64,000 nucleotides of DNA from positions 1-64,000 of the forward strand of contig JAFGKD010000071.1 of assembly GCA_016928775.1 (NCBI GenBank), read 5' to 3'. Positions 8,733-18,324 of the stretch are shown here, one piece after another. Within the stretch, counting starts at the first letter, position 1. Each line of letters starts with the position of its first letter. The notes beneath the pieces were generated by a model. It saw nothing but the letters and a program-made list of their open reading frames with translations, made no database searches and had not been told where the DNA came from. Position numbers and translations under genes: made by a program. Source of the stretch: Candidatus Zhuqueibacterota bacterium (lineage in GTDB: Bacteria > Zhuqueibacterota > Zhuqueibacteria > Residuimicrobiales > Krinioviventaceae).

Positions 8733-11700
8733 ATGTTGAAAAAAGGTCTATTCGGGCTAATTTTATCACTTTTTTTATTAGGCTACTGTGCACGCCTCGA
8801 TGCGCAACCGCGCCACGACAGGCTGCTGCATCATGTGCCAATGACCTCAGACGCCCCCAATCCGATCGGTGACATTTCGGACGCGGGAGGTGAATATACC
8901 GAGCGGGGCTGGACACCTACCCTTGGAAATGGTCAGTTTCGAGTCGATTTGAAATCCTTTTTGCCGTTCGAAGGCACTCTTCAAGTGACCATCTCGGGAT
9001 TGATGCCACGAGTGGACGTTGAATGGATCCCGATCGCTTTGTATTCTCGTGGCTCGGGCAGCTTTTACGAGGTAGATCCTTCGCCGGGTTCCTACATTTT
9101 TTTAAAATCTGATGATCACTATCAGGCATCCGGCTACGATTTCAAGTTTTTCTCCGCCGCTTTTTATGGCGCGAATGAAAATAGTAAAAGAAAAGATACG
9201 CCCATCTACTCACGTTCCTGGTCGTTCCCGAGAGAATATGTGTTCAAGATTATCTGGAACCAGGAAACGGTCTGGCTGATGCTGGACGACGAAATGCTGG
9301 CGGTGCAGGCGTTTAAAGGGCAAGTCGAGAGTTTTGGCTATATCTTCCTGGGAACGGACGATACGTATCAATCGTCAGTTCGTGGTGTCTATTATAAAGA
9401 TTTGAAAATTTATGTGCCGGACACAAACTATCCCTTTGCGAATATCGCCGATCCCTATGCTGAAATGGCGCATCGAAAAATTGGTGGTCAAGGTGTTTCC
9501 TTGTCAGATATAAACAAGAATGGTGCAGAAGATATTTACATTTCCAACTTTTTTAATTCCGGGCATGACGTGGATAATTTGCTCTATGTACAAAACAATG
9601 CTTCATTTAACGAAGAGGGAATTCCGCGCGGGGTCAACGATCCATCCTATTCCACCCAATCTCTGATCGGCGATTTTGATGCGGATGGAGATAATGATAT
9701 ATTTGTCGTCAATTTTCATCGTTCACCCGATTATTCAAATGGACCAAATCATCTTTATATCAATGATGGGACCGGAAATTTTATTGACCGCACAATAAAT
9801 CTGGAGAACAATACACCCTATGATTCCAAGGGTGCCACGATGCTGGATATCGAGAACGACGGTGATCTGGATGTTGTGGTCATCAATTCCGCCTCGCAAC
9901 ACCAGGTTTATGTGAATGACGGTGCAGCTCGTTTTACCGTGCAGACACGCGGTCTGGAAAATTTTCGTTCCGCATCACGGAAATATAAAGGTGCTGTCAG
10001 CGGCGATTTAAACAAAGATGGCTATCAGGATCTTGTCATTGTCCACGATAGTGGCCTGAGTATCGCCAAAAATGACGGCAGTGGAACTTTTCGCTCTGCC
10101 GCCGAATTGTCAGTTCCGGCATCGGCCAATTCCGCATCGCTCATCGATATTGATCGGGATGCAGACCTTGATATTCTCGTCGGCGTGCATGCCTCCGATT
10201 ATGGCCGCATTGAGATGTTCCGAAACGAGGGAAATTACACTTTTTCAAATATATCCAGCCTGCAAGAAATTCCTATAAGCAGTTATGGTGCTATTCCCGG
10301 AGACTGGAACAATGATGGCCATGTCGATTTATTCGCGATTGAGAGAAACGGAACTGGCAAGCTTTATCTCAATGATAGTTTTGGAAAATTCAGCGAAAAA
10401 AAATATACCGGCGTCGAAGCCCAGTTTATTGATGGAAGGGGCGCGGCGACTTTGGACGTCAATGATGATGGCCGTCTTGATATTTATGCCATTTCACATG
10501 GTTCCATTGAAATTGACGATGAGAGCCGCGAGGAAAAGCCTTATAATCGAAATTATCTTTTCCGCAATGATATCCCGTCCGTGGGCAACTATCTGAAGAT
10601 CAAAACAATTGATGAGTTTGATAATGCAACTGGCATTGGCAATAAACTCTACGTCTACAAAAGTGGACAATTAAACAGTCAGGCTGGTTTGTTAGGCTAT
10701 CGCGAAATTATTTCGACCAATGGTTTCAACAGTCAAAGTTCGCTTGTTCAACATTTTGGCGTTGGCAATGCCGCCAGTGTGGACGTGAAGATTATCCTTC
10801 CGGATGGATCGGAAAAAATCTATACCAATGTGCCAACAAATCAAACCATGGTTGTCAGTCCGGTACGAATCATTCCCGAGCGTTTGGAGCGGGATACCGA
10901 TGAAAGCCAGCAAGCGATTGTCGGTCAGAGTTATGAACTTGCGTACACCCTTTACTCGAGTGAGAACGAGTTTGTCCCCGATCATCCAGTCACGTTTGAA
11001 GTTGTACAGGGTAATGGTTCCCTGGAGCACAATGCCAATGTCACAACCAAGACCGTGAATACGAACCAGAGTGGTCGTGCTGCAGTGTCATGGACTCTCG
11101 GACCGGTCGCCGGTCTGGGCGGGATTAATCAGGTACGTGTGAGTTCGTCGTATGAGGGTGTTGTTTTGCAAGGCTCCCCTGATGATTTTTCTGTGATCGC
11201 CGAACCTGGTGATCCGAAAGAGATACTCAAAACCAGTGGTGATGCCCAATCAGGCTATATTAACATCGAATTAGCGAATGAACTGGTCGCTCGAGTGGTC
11301 GATGAATTTGGCAACGGCGTGCCCGCACACCCGGTCGAATTCACCATTGCCGAAGGCGGGGGAACATTGATCAGCGGCGGCAGTTCAGCCACGCAGATCA
11401 CGATCAACACGGACAATAACGGTCATGCGCGGATGCGCTGGCAGTTGGGTGCACAATTGGGGCAGCAAAAAGTCTACGCGCGTGCAACACAGCAGGGTGT
11501 GCCACTAAAAAACAGTCCCTTGACTTTTACGGCAACGGCGCAACAGCCATTGCGTAAACTCCTCTATTCTTCAGGTGATTATCAATCGGCACCGGCCAAT
11601 ACACGACTGGCACATCCCTTTGTTGTCCGATTGCTGGATGCCAATAACAATCCAGTCAGTTCTGAGGATATAAAATTTGTCGCCACAACCGGAGGACATT

Positions 11701-14700
11701 TTTCCGGTGCGGATTCAATTTTTGTAAAAACAGATAGTCAGGGGTATGGGCGTGCCACGGCAACATTGGGGAGCACGATCGGCGATACGGTGTATGTCTT
11801 TAAAGCATATGCTCAGAATGCATCAGGATCACCTGTGACTTTTAAAGCGTCGGCTACTGCCGGACCGCCGGCTAAAGTTACCTATCTTGATGGCAACAAT
11901 CAGTCTGGGCCTGCGGGCCGCTATTTACCCAATTCGCTCAAAGTAAAAGTGACGGATACGAGCAACTATCCGGTGCAAGGTCACGATGTTCAGTTCAACG
12001 TCACCGAGGGCAATGGCAAAGTGAATGGTGTGCAAACCGCTACGGTTCAAACTGATGCTCAGGGCGTGGCATCTGTGAAATGGAAATTGGGCGAAACCGT
12101 GGGCAGCAACAGTGTTGTCGCCACGGCATCGGGTCTGAGTGTTCCCGGGGTTAATTTTAAGGCGCAGGGTGTTGTTGGTCCGCCAGCTCGACTGTCGAAA
12201 TATGGCGGCGACCAGCAAAAAGGTGAAGCCGGGCAACCGTTGCCCGAGTACTTTGTCGTTTCGGTGACCGATTCATTCTACAACGCCGTCGTCAATCATC
12301 CTGTCACTTTTACAGTTTTGACAGGAGGCGGCAATTTAAACGGTCGGTCGCAAGTGACGGAATACACCAACGCCTTTGGCCAGGCAAAAGCGCTTCTCAC
12401 CATGGGACCAACCGCGTTTGAACAGACCGTGCAGGCGTCCGGCGAAAATAACAGCATACCGCTGATCGGCAGTCCGCAGATTTTTTATGCCTATTTGGGT
12501 CCCGGAGATCCGGAAAGTCTCGAACAGGTGAGTGGCAATCATCAGATTGGTGCCGTGAACCAGGATCTTCCGCAACCGTTTGTCGTCAAAGTGCAGGATA
12601 AAAATGGCATCGGCGTTGCCAACATTGAAGTAGAGTTTGTCACTTTTTCGCAGGGAGCCACATTTGGAGGCTCTCCAAATATCAAGGTGCGGAGCGACAC
12701 CGATGGTCTGGCCAAAGCCACAGCGACTCTCGGTTCAAATTTTGGCAACAACAATTATGTCTTTGAAGCAATTGCCAAATATAATGGCAAACACCTGAAA
12801 GGATCGCCGAAACAATTTTACGCCTCGGGAAGAAAAAGTCTGGCGAAAAAAATACAAAAGCTGAATGGCGATCAGGCGTTTGTCGGAACTGTAGGCCAGT
12901 TCCTTGGCGACTCGTTGCAAGTTCTGGTGACCGATGAAAACAATAATCCGGTCAAGGATCATCCTGTGACCTTTCAGGTTCAGCAGGGACTGGCGCTTGT
13001 CGAAGGCAAGTACACCAACCATGTCGTTCCATCGAACAACAAAGGTGTTGCCTCTGTTTTAGTCAAACTGGGAACGCGTCCCGGCATTTCGTTGATTCGT
13101 GCTTCTTCAGATGATGGTGTGAATCCGCTGACTCCCGCTTTTCTCGATTTTACCATTACCGCCGAAACGGGACCGGCCAGTGCTTCCACGAGTACGATCA
13201 GCGCAACATCCGGTGTCATTGCGGATGGGCAAACTGTGTCTGATGTCCAGGTTGTCTTGCTCGATGCGTATCAAAATCCTGTGGTCGGGAAATTTGTCAT
13301 GTTGCAAGCCGCTGGTATTGACGTCTTGATCAGCCAGCCGAATCAATCCACAAACGAGAACGGCGCAACGATGGGCTCGATTACCTCCATCAATATCGGC
13401 ACAGCGACAATCTGGGCGCTCGTCGATAATCAGCCCCTCATCTCATCCCAAATTGATTTCATCCCCGGCCCACCGGCATTGGTGCTAAAAAGAAACGACG
13501 GCCAAACAGGTGAAAAAGGCAAGCCTTTGCCCCAGCCCGTTGGCGTTTTTGTGCAGGATGCATATTCACATCCAATCAAAGGATTATCGGTCAATTTCAC
13601 TGTCAAGAGAGGAAAAGGATCACTTGTTGAACCGCAGCCGGTTCTGACTGACGAGGAAGGTAAAGCCATGGTTCACTGGACGCTCGGTGACTCGCTGGGT
13701 GAGCAAAAGCTTGCAGCGACCGTCGATGGGGTGCCCACTGCAGCAACATTCACCGCCTTTGCGATTCCGCCGAGTGATGGATTCGTCAAAGTCTTCTCCG
13801 GTGACTCTTTGATTGCTTTGGTAAATCAGTTACTGCCGCAGCCATTCAAGGTGCGAGTAACCGATAAATATGACAATCAGATCACCAACATCCCGGTTGA
13901 ATTTCAGATTATCACACCCGGTGGCGGTACCTGGCAGACGGCTTCCCGCGTGGCGACGGATCAAAATGGCATAGCATCGGCTCAGCTTAGAGCCGGATCA
14001 CAGACCGGTATGTTTCAAGTTATGGCAACAGTGACAAATTATGGTTCGGTTATCTTTAATTACCTGATAGAAGCGCAACGTACTGTTCATATTGTCAAGC
14101 ATTCCAAAGAAGGTGAAAGTGTCCGTCCCAAAACTGAATTACCGGTGGTCATCCAGGTTTTGGACGGCTATAACAGACCGCTCAATCAGGAATCGATAAC
14201 CTTCACCCAGGTGCAGGGGCAGAGTTACGTCAAGGAAGCCTTGCCACTGCAAACGAACACCGATGGTATGCTGACGGCAATGTGGATTTTGGGAACATCC
14301 GGCGTGCAACAGATGGAGATCAAGGCTGTTAATGCAACGCATCCACAGACATTTTTTACCGCCGTTGTCGTCAACGGAGCCCCTTATTTTGAACCACAAT
14401 TGCAGAAAAATATTGCAACAGATGCCGGAGAACAAGTGCACTTTATCGTCAATGCCATTGATCCGGATGGGGATACGGTTTATTATCTGGCGCGACAGTT
14501 ACCCGGCGGCGCCCAGTTCGACAAAGACAATACGCATAGCTTCACATGGACACCAGCCACATCCCAGGCGGGAGAACATGCTGTGACCTTTGTCATTATG
14601 GATGAATATGGTGCCTCTGATAGTTCAGTTGTGCATATTGTTGTTGATATTCGAAATAGACCACCCAATATAACCAGCTTTTCGCCAACAGACACGGTTC

Positions 14701-15512
14701 AAGTCGTTCCGTTTGGAACCCAAATGACTTTTCAGGTCAATGCCGAGGATCCCAACGGTGATGTCCTCAATTACGAATGGACGGTGAATGACGAATTTGC
14801 CAGTGATACCTATGTCTTGCCGCTTGTTTTTACTCGGGCAACATTCCCGGATTCGTTCGCGGTCGTAAAAGTCAGAGTATACGATGATTATAACGGAGAA
14901 CGATACAAGACATGGCGCATTCACATGCAAAAAATTACTTTTGTCGAATTGTCCAGTTTTGCTGCCACTGCAAAAGATAACAAGGTTCGATTGGTATGGA
15001 ATACGACAAAGGAGAACGGTACAGCCGGCTTTTATATCCTCAAAAGCAGTCACAAAGACGGGCCGTTTATTGAGATCAATAAAGATATCATCAAACCGCA
15101 AAAAGGTGGAGAGTATTCTTTTATTGATGAAGATATTGCGGCGGGCCAAAAATACTACTATAAACTCAAAGAAATTGACGTGTATGGCATGACCGCCGAA
15201 TATGGTCTGGTGGAAGCAGAGGTCAAGTTGCCCACCAGGCTGGCTTTGGCGCAAAACTATCCCAATCCGTTTAATCCAACGACAACGATTCGGTTTGAAC
15301 TGCCGGCACCACATAAGGTGCAGATCGCGGTATTCAATACCACCGGTCAGCTTGTGCGCATGTTGGTGGATGGCGAGTACGTTGCTGGCGTTCATCAGGT
15401 GACCTGGGATGCCAAAGATGAGCGTGGTCTCAAAGTGCCATCAGGCATCTACTACTATCGCATGCAGACTGATGGCTTTCATGAAATGAAAAAGCTCCTC
15501 CTGTTGAAATAG
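8733..15512 (+). CDS. Giant FG-GAP/UnbV/Ig-repeat surface protein, type IX sorted
   Basis: A 2,259-residue exported protein. A signal peptide (about 1-24) is followed by a lectin/LamG-like beta domain (about 40-235), then seven FG-GAP/VCBS-type calcium-loop repeats (about 255-590: DINKNGAED, DFDADGDND, DIENDGDLD, DLNKDGYQD, DIDRDADLD, DWNNDGHVD, DVNDDGRLD), an UnbV/ASPIC domain (about 615-715), about eleven Ig-like repeats of the invasin/Big_1 kind (about 725-1880, each with a strand like NPVKDHPVTFQV and a turn like DAQGVASVKWKLG), a cadherin-like domain (DPDGD, about 1890-1980), a PKD-like domain and a T9SS type A tail with NYPNPFNPTTTI. ATG 8733 is chosen because GGGAG sits five bases upstream; an ATG four codons earlier overlaps that site. 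Likely a long adhesive stalk; the ligand is unknown. Confidence 0.94.
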   Translation: MLKKGLFGLILSLFLLGYCARLDAQPRHDRLLHHVPMTSDAPNPIGDISDAGGEYTERGWTPTLGNGQFRVDLKSFLPFEGTLQVTISGLMPRVDVEWIPIALYSRGSGSFYEVDPSPGSYIFLKSDDHYQASGYDFKFFSAAFYGANENSKRKDTPIYSRSWSFPREYVFKIIWNQETVWLMLDDEMLAVQAFKGQVESFGYIFLGTDDTYQSSVRGVYYKDLKIYVPDTNYPFANIADPYAEMAHRKIGGQGVSLSDINKNGAEDIYISNFFNSGHDVDNLLYVQNNASFNEEGIPRGVNDPSYSTQSLIGDFDADGDNDIFVVNFHRSPDYSNGPNHLYINDGTGNFIDRTINLENNTPYDSKGATMLDIENDGDLDVVVINSASQHQVYVNDGAARFTVQTRGLENFRSASRKYKGAVSGDLNKDGYQDLVIVHDSGLSIAKNDGSGTFRSAAELSVPASANSASLIDIDRDADLDILVGVHASDYGRIEMFRNEGNYTFSNISSLQEIPISSYGAIPGDWNNDGHVDLFAIERNGTGKLYLNDSFGKFSEKKYTGVEAQFIDGRGAATLDVNDDGRLDIYAISHGSIEIDDESREEKPYNRNYLFRNDIPSVGNYLKIKTIDEFDNATGIGNKLYVYKSGQLNSQAGLLGYREIISTNGFNSQSSLVQHFGVGNAASVDVKIILPDGSEKIYTNVPTNQTMVVSPVRIIPERLERDTDESQQAIVGQSYELAYTLYSSENEFVPDHPVTFEVVQGNGSLEHNANVTTKTVNTNQSGRAAVSWTLGPVAGLGGINQVRVSSSYEGVVLQGSPDDFSVIAEPGDPKEILKTSGDAQSGYINIELANELVARVVDEFGNGVPAHPVEFTIAEGGGTLISGGSSATQITINTDNNGHARMRWQLGAQLGQQKVYARATQQGVPLKNSPLTFTATAQQPLRKLLYSSGDYQSAPANTRLAHPFVVRLLDANNNPVSSEDIKFVATTGGHFSGADSIFVKTDSQGYGRATATLGSTIGDTVYVFKAYAQNASGSPVTFKASATAGPPAKVTYLDGNNQSGPAGRYLPNSLKVKVTDTSNYPVQGHDVQFNVTEGNGKVNGVQTATVQTDAQGVASVKWKLGETVGSNSVVATASGLSVPGVNFKAQGVVGPPARLSKYGGDQQKGEAGQPLPEYFVVSVTDSFYNAVVNHPVTFTVLTGGGNLNGRSQVTEYTNAFGQAKALLTMGPTAFEQTVQASGENNSIPLIGSPQIFYAYLGPGDPESLEQVSGNHQIGAVNQDLPQPFVVKVQDKNGIGVANIEVEFVTFSQGATFGGSPNIKVRSDTDGLAKATATLGSNFGNNNYVFEAIAKYNGKHLKGSPKQFYASGRKSLAKKIQKLNGDQAFVGTVGQFLGDSLQVLVTDENNNPVKDHPVTFQVQQGLALVEGKYTNHVVPSNNKGVASVLVKLGTRPGISLIRASSDDGVNPLTPAFLDFTITAETGPASASTSTISATSGVIADGQTVSDVQVVLLDAYQNPVVGKFVMLQAAGIDVLISQPNQSTNENGATMGSITSINIGTATIWALVDNQPLISSQIDFIPGPPALVLKRNDGQTGEKGKPLPQPVGVFVQDAYSHPIKGLSVNFTVKRGKGSLVEPQPVLTDEEGKAMVHWTLGDSLGEQKLAATVDGVPTAATFTAFAIPPSDGFVKVFSGDSLIALVNQLLPQPFKVRVTDKYDNQITNIPVEFQIITPGGGTWQTASRVATDQNGIASAQLRAGSQTGMFQVMATVTNYGSVIFNYLIEAQRTVHIVKHSKEGESVRPKTELPVVIQVLDGYNRPLNQESITFTQVQGQSYVKEALPLQTNTDGMLTAMWILGTSGVQQMEIKAVNATHPQTFFTAVVVNGAPYFEPQLQKNIATDAGEQVHFIVNAIDPDGDTVYYLARQLPGGAQFDKDNTHSFTWTPATSQAGEHAVTFVIMDEYGASDSSVVHIVVDIRNRPPNITSFSPTDTVQVVPFGTQMTFQVNAEDPNGDVLNYEWTVNDEFASDTYVLPLVFTRATFPDSFAVVKVRVYDDYNGERYKTWRIHMQKITFVELSSFAATAKDNKVRLVWNTTKENGTAGFYILKSSHKDGPFIEINKDIIKPQKGGEYSFIDEDIAAGQKYYYKLKEIDVYGMTAEYGLVEAEVKLPTRLALAQNYPNPFNPTTTIRFELPAPHKVQIAVFNTTGQLVRMLVDGEYVAGVHQVTWDAKDERGLKVPSGIYYYRMQTDGFHEMKKLLLLK

Positions 15513-15519
15513 CGAGCGA

Positions 15520-15552
15520 ATCCTCCCGAAGCATTATCTGCTTCGGGAGGAT
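15520..15552 (+). terminator. Strong hairpin terminator after the giant surface protein gene
   Basis: A perfect 14-base inverted repeat (arms 15520-15533 and 15539-15552, core CCTCCCGAAGCA) with a five-base loop begins seven bases after the stop codon. There is no immediate T-run, so it may work as a transcript-stabilising 3' end rather than a classical terminator. Confidence 0.6.
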
Positions 15553-15784
15553 AGCGAGCAGAAAAATAATCCTTTCTTTCCTGCGAGATTGTCTTTATCT
15601 CTATCTCATTGATTTCAAAACCACCGAGGTATAATAAAATTGTATTTTTTTTGGTGATCTTGGTGACCTCTACTATAAATCTGCAACATCGTGTTTTTTT
15701 AAAAGGTTTTTCTGTAATACAAAAAGCACGTTAAGGACTTGATTTATTTGCTTGTAACAATAAATCTTTATCCACATTAAAAAA

Positions 15785-15848
15785 ATCCGTGCAAGCCGTG
15801 TAGCCGTACACCAATGTCCACAATTGCACGGATTTACACGGATTAAAA
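15785..15848. repeat. Inverted pair of AATCCGTG arrays
   Basis: The left arm reads AAAATCCGTGCAAGCCGTG and the right arm, read on the other strand, TTAATCCGTGTAAATCCGTG, separated by about 25 bases. The arms are related tandem arrays of a 9-10 base unit pointing at each other, so transcripts could fold into a long imperfect hairpin. Confidence 0.65.
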
Positions 15849-16118
15849 AATATTTTCAAATCATATTGATTCGGATAATCCGCGACATCTTGTATTTTTG
15901 GTAAAATTTTAATATAAATACTTTGCAAGGCTGCAAAACATATAGAAACCGCCGAGATTGCCGGGAAGCACCGAGGTGCATTCTATTCATTTTTCTCTCT
16001 TGCACATCTCTGCGGATTCCACAGTTTATACTTTGCCATGTGCTGTAGCAGACTGGTTGCGACCAAAGGCTGAGCTATGAAATCCGTGCAATCCGTGCAA
16101 CCGCGGACCATTTTGGTT

Positions 16119-16176
16119 GTGGCCTTTGGCCACAGCAAGGTTAAAAAGGTTTTATATTTTTGCGGCCTTGGGCCGC
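16119..16176. repeat. Two GGCC-centred 15-base hairpins
   Basis: GTGGCC-TTT-GGCCAC (16119-16133) and GCGGCC-TTG-GGCCGC (16162-16176) are inverted repeats with 6-base arms and a 3-base centre. Related copies occur near 117-130, at 36653-36667 and at 36712-36726, all outside genes. Confidence 0.65.
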
Positions 16177-16347
16177 GTTGTGAAAATCCATGGCTCATAA
16201 ACTTTTGCGGAAATAACAGTTTTGTTGCCTTGCTTTGAAAGCAAATCTCTCCTTCCTTTTTTGGCAATACTTTACTAATATTCAGCATACTGTGCATGAA
16301 ACGACGGTTTCCACAGGCACATCCGAACGCACACAAGGAAATGGCTC

Positions 16348-17217
16348 ATGCTAAAATATATCGTGATTTCCATGCGACCAAAGCAGTGGAGCAAAAATGT
16401 GCTCGTTTTTGCCGGACTGTTGTTTGCCAGAGATTTTTTCCTGTTGACCAAGACGCTGCAAGCTGTCGTCGCCTTTGTGCTGTTTTCACTTGTGGCCGGC
16501 AGTGTTTATCTGTTCAATGACATTGCCGATCGCAAGCAGGATGTTTTGCACCCCAAGAAACAGCATCGCCCCATCGCAGCGGGCGAATTATCGCCGAGGG
16601 CCGCCGCTTTCGCCGCTTTTCTTTTAACAACTATCGGACTCTTGTTTGCTTTTCGCCTCGAGTTCTCCTTTGGTCTTGTGCTGTCCGCTTACTTTGGTTT
16701 GACGTGCAGCTATACATTATTTTTTAAAAATATCATCATTCTGGACGTGCTTTTCATCGCGTCAGGATTTGTCTTGCGAGCCGTGGGAGGGACGCTGGCC
16801 ATCCAGGAAGAGGTATCATCATGGCTTATCATTTGTACCATCTTTTTGGCTCTGTTTATGGCGCTTGGCAAACGACGGGCGGAAATTATCGCATCAGGTG
16901 AAATGGCAGGTCATATGCGGAGGACGCTGGCCCACTATGATAGACACTTTGTGGATCAATTGATCATCATTTCAACCACGGCGTGTCTTATGGCCTATGC
17001 GCTTTATACCCTCGATCCGGTGACCGTCGAGAAATTTCATACACGAAACCTTGTGCTCACATTACCGTTTGTGATCTATGGCCTGTTTCGTTATCTTTAT
17101 TTAATGTATCATAACGAGCTCGGTGAATCGCCTGAAAACGCGATATGGAGTGATAAGGCCATTTTAATGTGCCTGGCGCTCTATATTGGAACTGTTGTGG
17201 GCATTATTTATTTTTGA
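16348..17217 (+). CDS. UbiA-family prenyltransferase (decaprenyl-phosphate phosphoribosyltransferase-like)
   Basis: Integral membrane protein of 289 residues with about eight to nine helices. The first Asp motif FNDIADRKQD (N57, D58, D61, D65) and the segment YTLFFKNIIILDVLFIASGF followed by VLRAVGG are those of the UbiA branch that moves phosphoribose or other polar groups onto polyprenyl phosphate (the Rv3806c-like branch), rather than quinone or haem prenyltransferases. The ribosome site AAGGAAA lies about eight bases upstream of the ATG. The next gene starts 18 bases after the stop, so the two are likely co-transcribed. In actinobacteria this step feeds arabinan synthesis; here the partner epimerase genes are not in the window, so the product is uncertain. 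Confidence 0.9.
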   Translation: MLKYIVISMRPKQWSKNVLVFAGLLFARDFFLLTKTLQAVVAFVLFSLVAGSVYLFNDIADRKQDVLHPKKQHRPIAAGELSPRAAAFAAFLLTTIGLLFAFRLEFSFGLVLSAYFGLTCSYTLFFKNIIILDVLFIASGFVLRAVGGTLAIQEEVSSWLIICTIFLALFMALGKRRAEIIASGEMAGHMRRTLAHYDRHFVDQLIIISTTACLMAYALYTLDPVTVEKFHTRNLVLTLPFVIYGLFRYLYLMYHNELGESPENAIWSDKAILMCLALYIGTVVGIIYF

Positions 17218-17235
17218 TTTTAACGAGAGGACAGA

Positions 17236-18324
17236 GTGAAATCCGTTGTTTCGGTTCTCAAATCAAAACCTGAATCAGTGCTCGATGATATAAAAACGGC
17301 CCTGATCACCGCTGGAATTGAGTCTGTACTTGACAAGCAAAAAACCACGATTCTCAAGGACAATATATCCTGGCACTTTCCCTATCTGAGCGCAAACACG
17401 ACGCCCTGGCAGCTTGAGGGTGTCATTCGGGCGCTGAAAGACCTGGGGTTTTCAAATATCTCGGCGGTACACAATAATACAGTCGTCACCAACGCGCGCA
17501 AAGGTCAACGGCTCAACAAACTGGTGCCTATTTATAAAAAATATGGCGTGCAAGAGTATATGAATTTTGATCCGCGGGATATCGAATGGATCACATTTAC
17601 GCCGAAAGCCAAGATGCTGGTATTGGATAAAATATTTCCCAAGGGGATAAAAATCCCGGCGTATTTTGCGGACAAAAATATCATCCATTTGCCAACGATG
17701 AAAACTCATATATACACGACAACCACGGGTGCCATGAAAAACGCGTTTGGCGGCTTGTTGAATAAAAAACGGCATTACACGCACTCTGTCATTCATGAAA
17801 CGTTGGTCGATCTCCTCGCCATACAAAAAGAAATACACGCCGGTCTGTTTGCGCTGATGGATGGCACCATTTCCGGCTCCGGCCCGGGGCCACGCACCAT
17901 GGTACCGCACGACACATCGCTTCTTCTTGCAAGTGCTGATCAAGTCGCAATTGACGCTGTCGCGGCGCGCATTATGGGATTTGATCCCATGTCCATACCC
18001 TATATTCGAACGGCGGCGGAGCGTACACTTGGCATTGGCGAGATACAAAATATGACAATAATCGGCCAAGATATTTCATCATTGAATTTGAAATACACTG
18101 TTGGCGATAATGTAGCGAGTCGTTTTGGTGATCTGTTGTGGTTCGGTCCTTTGAAACTTTTGCAAAAATTATTTTTTCACACGCCACTCGTGCTCCTGTT
18201 TGTCCTGGGTAGTTTTTTATACCATGATTTTTTATGGTGGCCGCTGATTGGCAAGAGGCGGCAGCGGAATTTTCAAGCGCACAGTGAATGGGGGCGTTTT
18301 TTTCAAAAATATTCATCCATGTGA
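17236..18324 (+). CDS. DUF362 domain protein with C-terminal membrane segment
   Basis: 362 residues, starting at GTG behind GAGAGG. The DUF362 core is recognised from HLPTMKTHIYTTTTGAMKN with the following AFGGL (about residues 150-180), the conserved Lys-Thr-His and Lys-Asn pair, and the later stretch DQVAIDAVAARIMGFDP. Many DUF362 proteins carry ferredoxin-like iron-sulfur motifs; none is visible here. Residues about 310-340 are a hydrophobic hairpin or single helix, suggesting membrane attachment, which is not universal in the family. It lies 18 bases behind the UbiA-type gene, so it may act on the same lipid-linked product or in the same membrane complex. No biochemical role is assigned. 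Confidence 0.88.
   Translation: MKSVVSVLKSKPESVLDDIKTALITAGIESVLDKQKTTILKDNISWHFPYLSANTTPWQLEGVIRALKDLGFSNISAVHNNTVVTNARKGQRLNKLVPIYKKYGVQEYMNFDPRDIEWITFTPKAKMLVLDKIFPKGIKIPAYFADKNIIHLPTMKTHIYTTTTGAMKNAFGGLLNKKRHYTHSVIHETLVDLLAIQKEIHAGLFALMDGTISGSGPGPRTMVPHDTSLLLASADQVAIDAVAARIMGFDPMSIPYIRTAAERTLGIGEIQNMTIIGQDISSLNLKYTVGDNVASRFGDLLWFGPLKLLQKLFFHTPLVLLFVLGSFLYHDFLWWPLIGKRRQRNFQAHSEWGRFFQKYSSM

Larger units (their letters stand above)
15553..16347. repeat. Gene-free patch of dispersed intergenic repeats
   Basis: About 800 bases without a credible gene. Pieces of the dispersed repeat family are packed here: a minus-strand copy of the AAAACACGATGTTGCAGAT module (15679-15700), an inverted pair of AATCCGTG arrays (15785-15848), a degraded copy near 15876-15900, a CCGAG-type array (about 15950-15977), ATCCGTGCAATCCGTGCAA (16082-16100), two GGCC hairpins (16119-16133 and 16162-16176) and the CCRTGGCTCATAAACTTT module (16188-16206). 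Minus-strand open frames across it are translations of the repeats. Confidence 0.65.

Noticed and set aside
15983..16336. 117-codon minus-strand open frame
   Set aside because: Runs through the dispersed repeats and GGCC hairpins; composition is repeat-derived.
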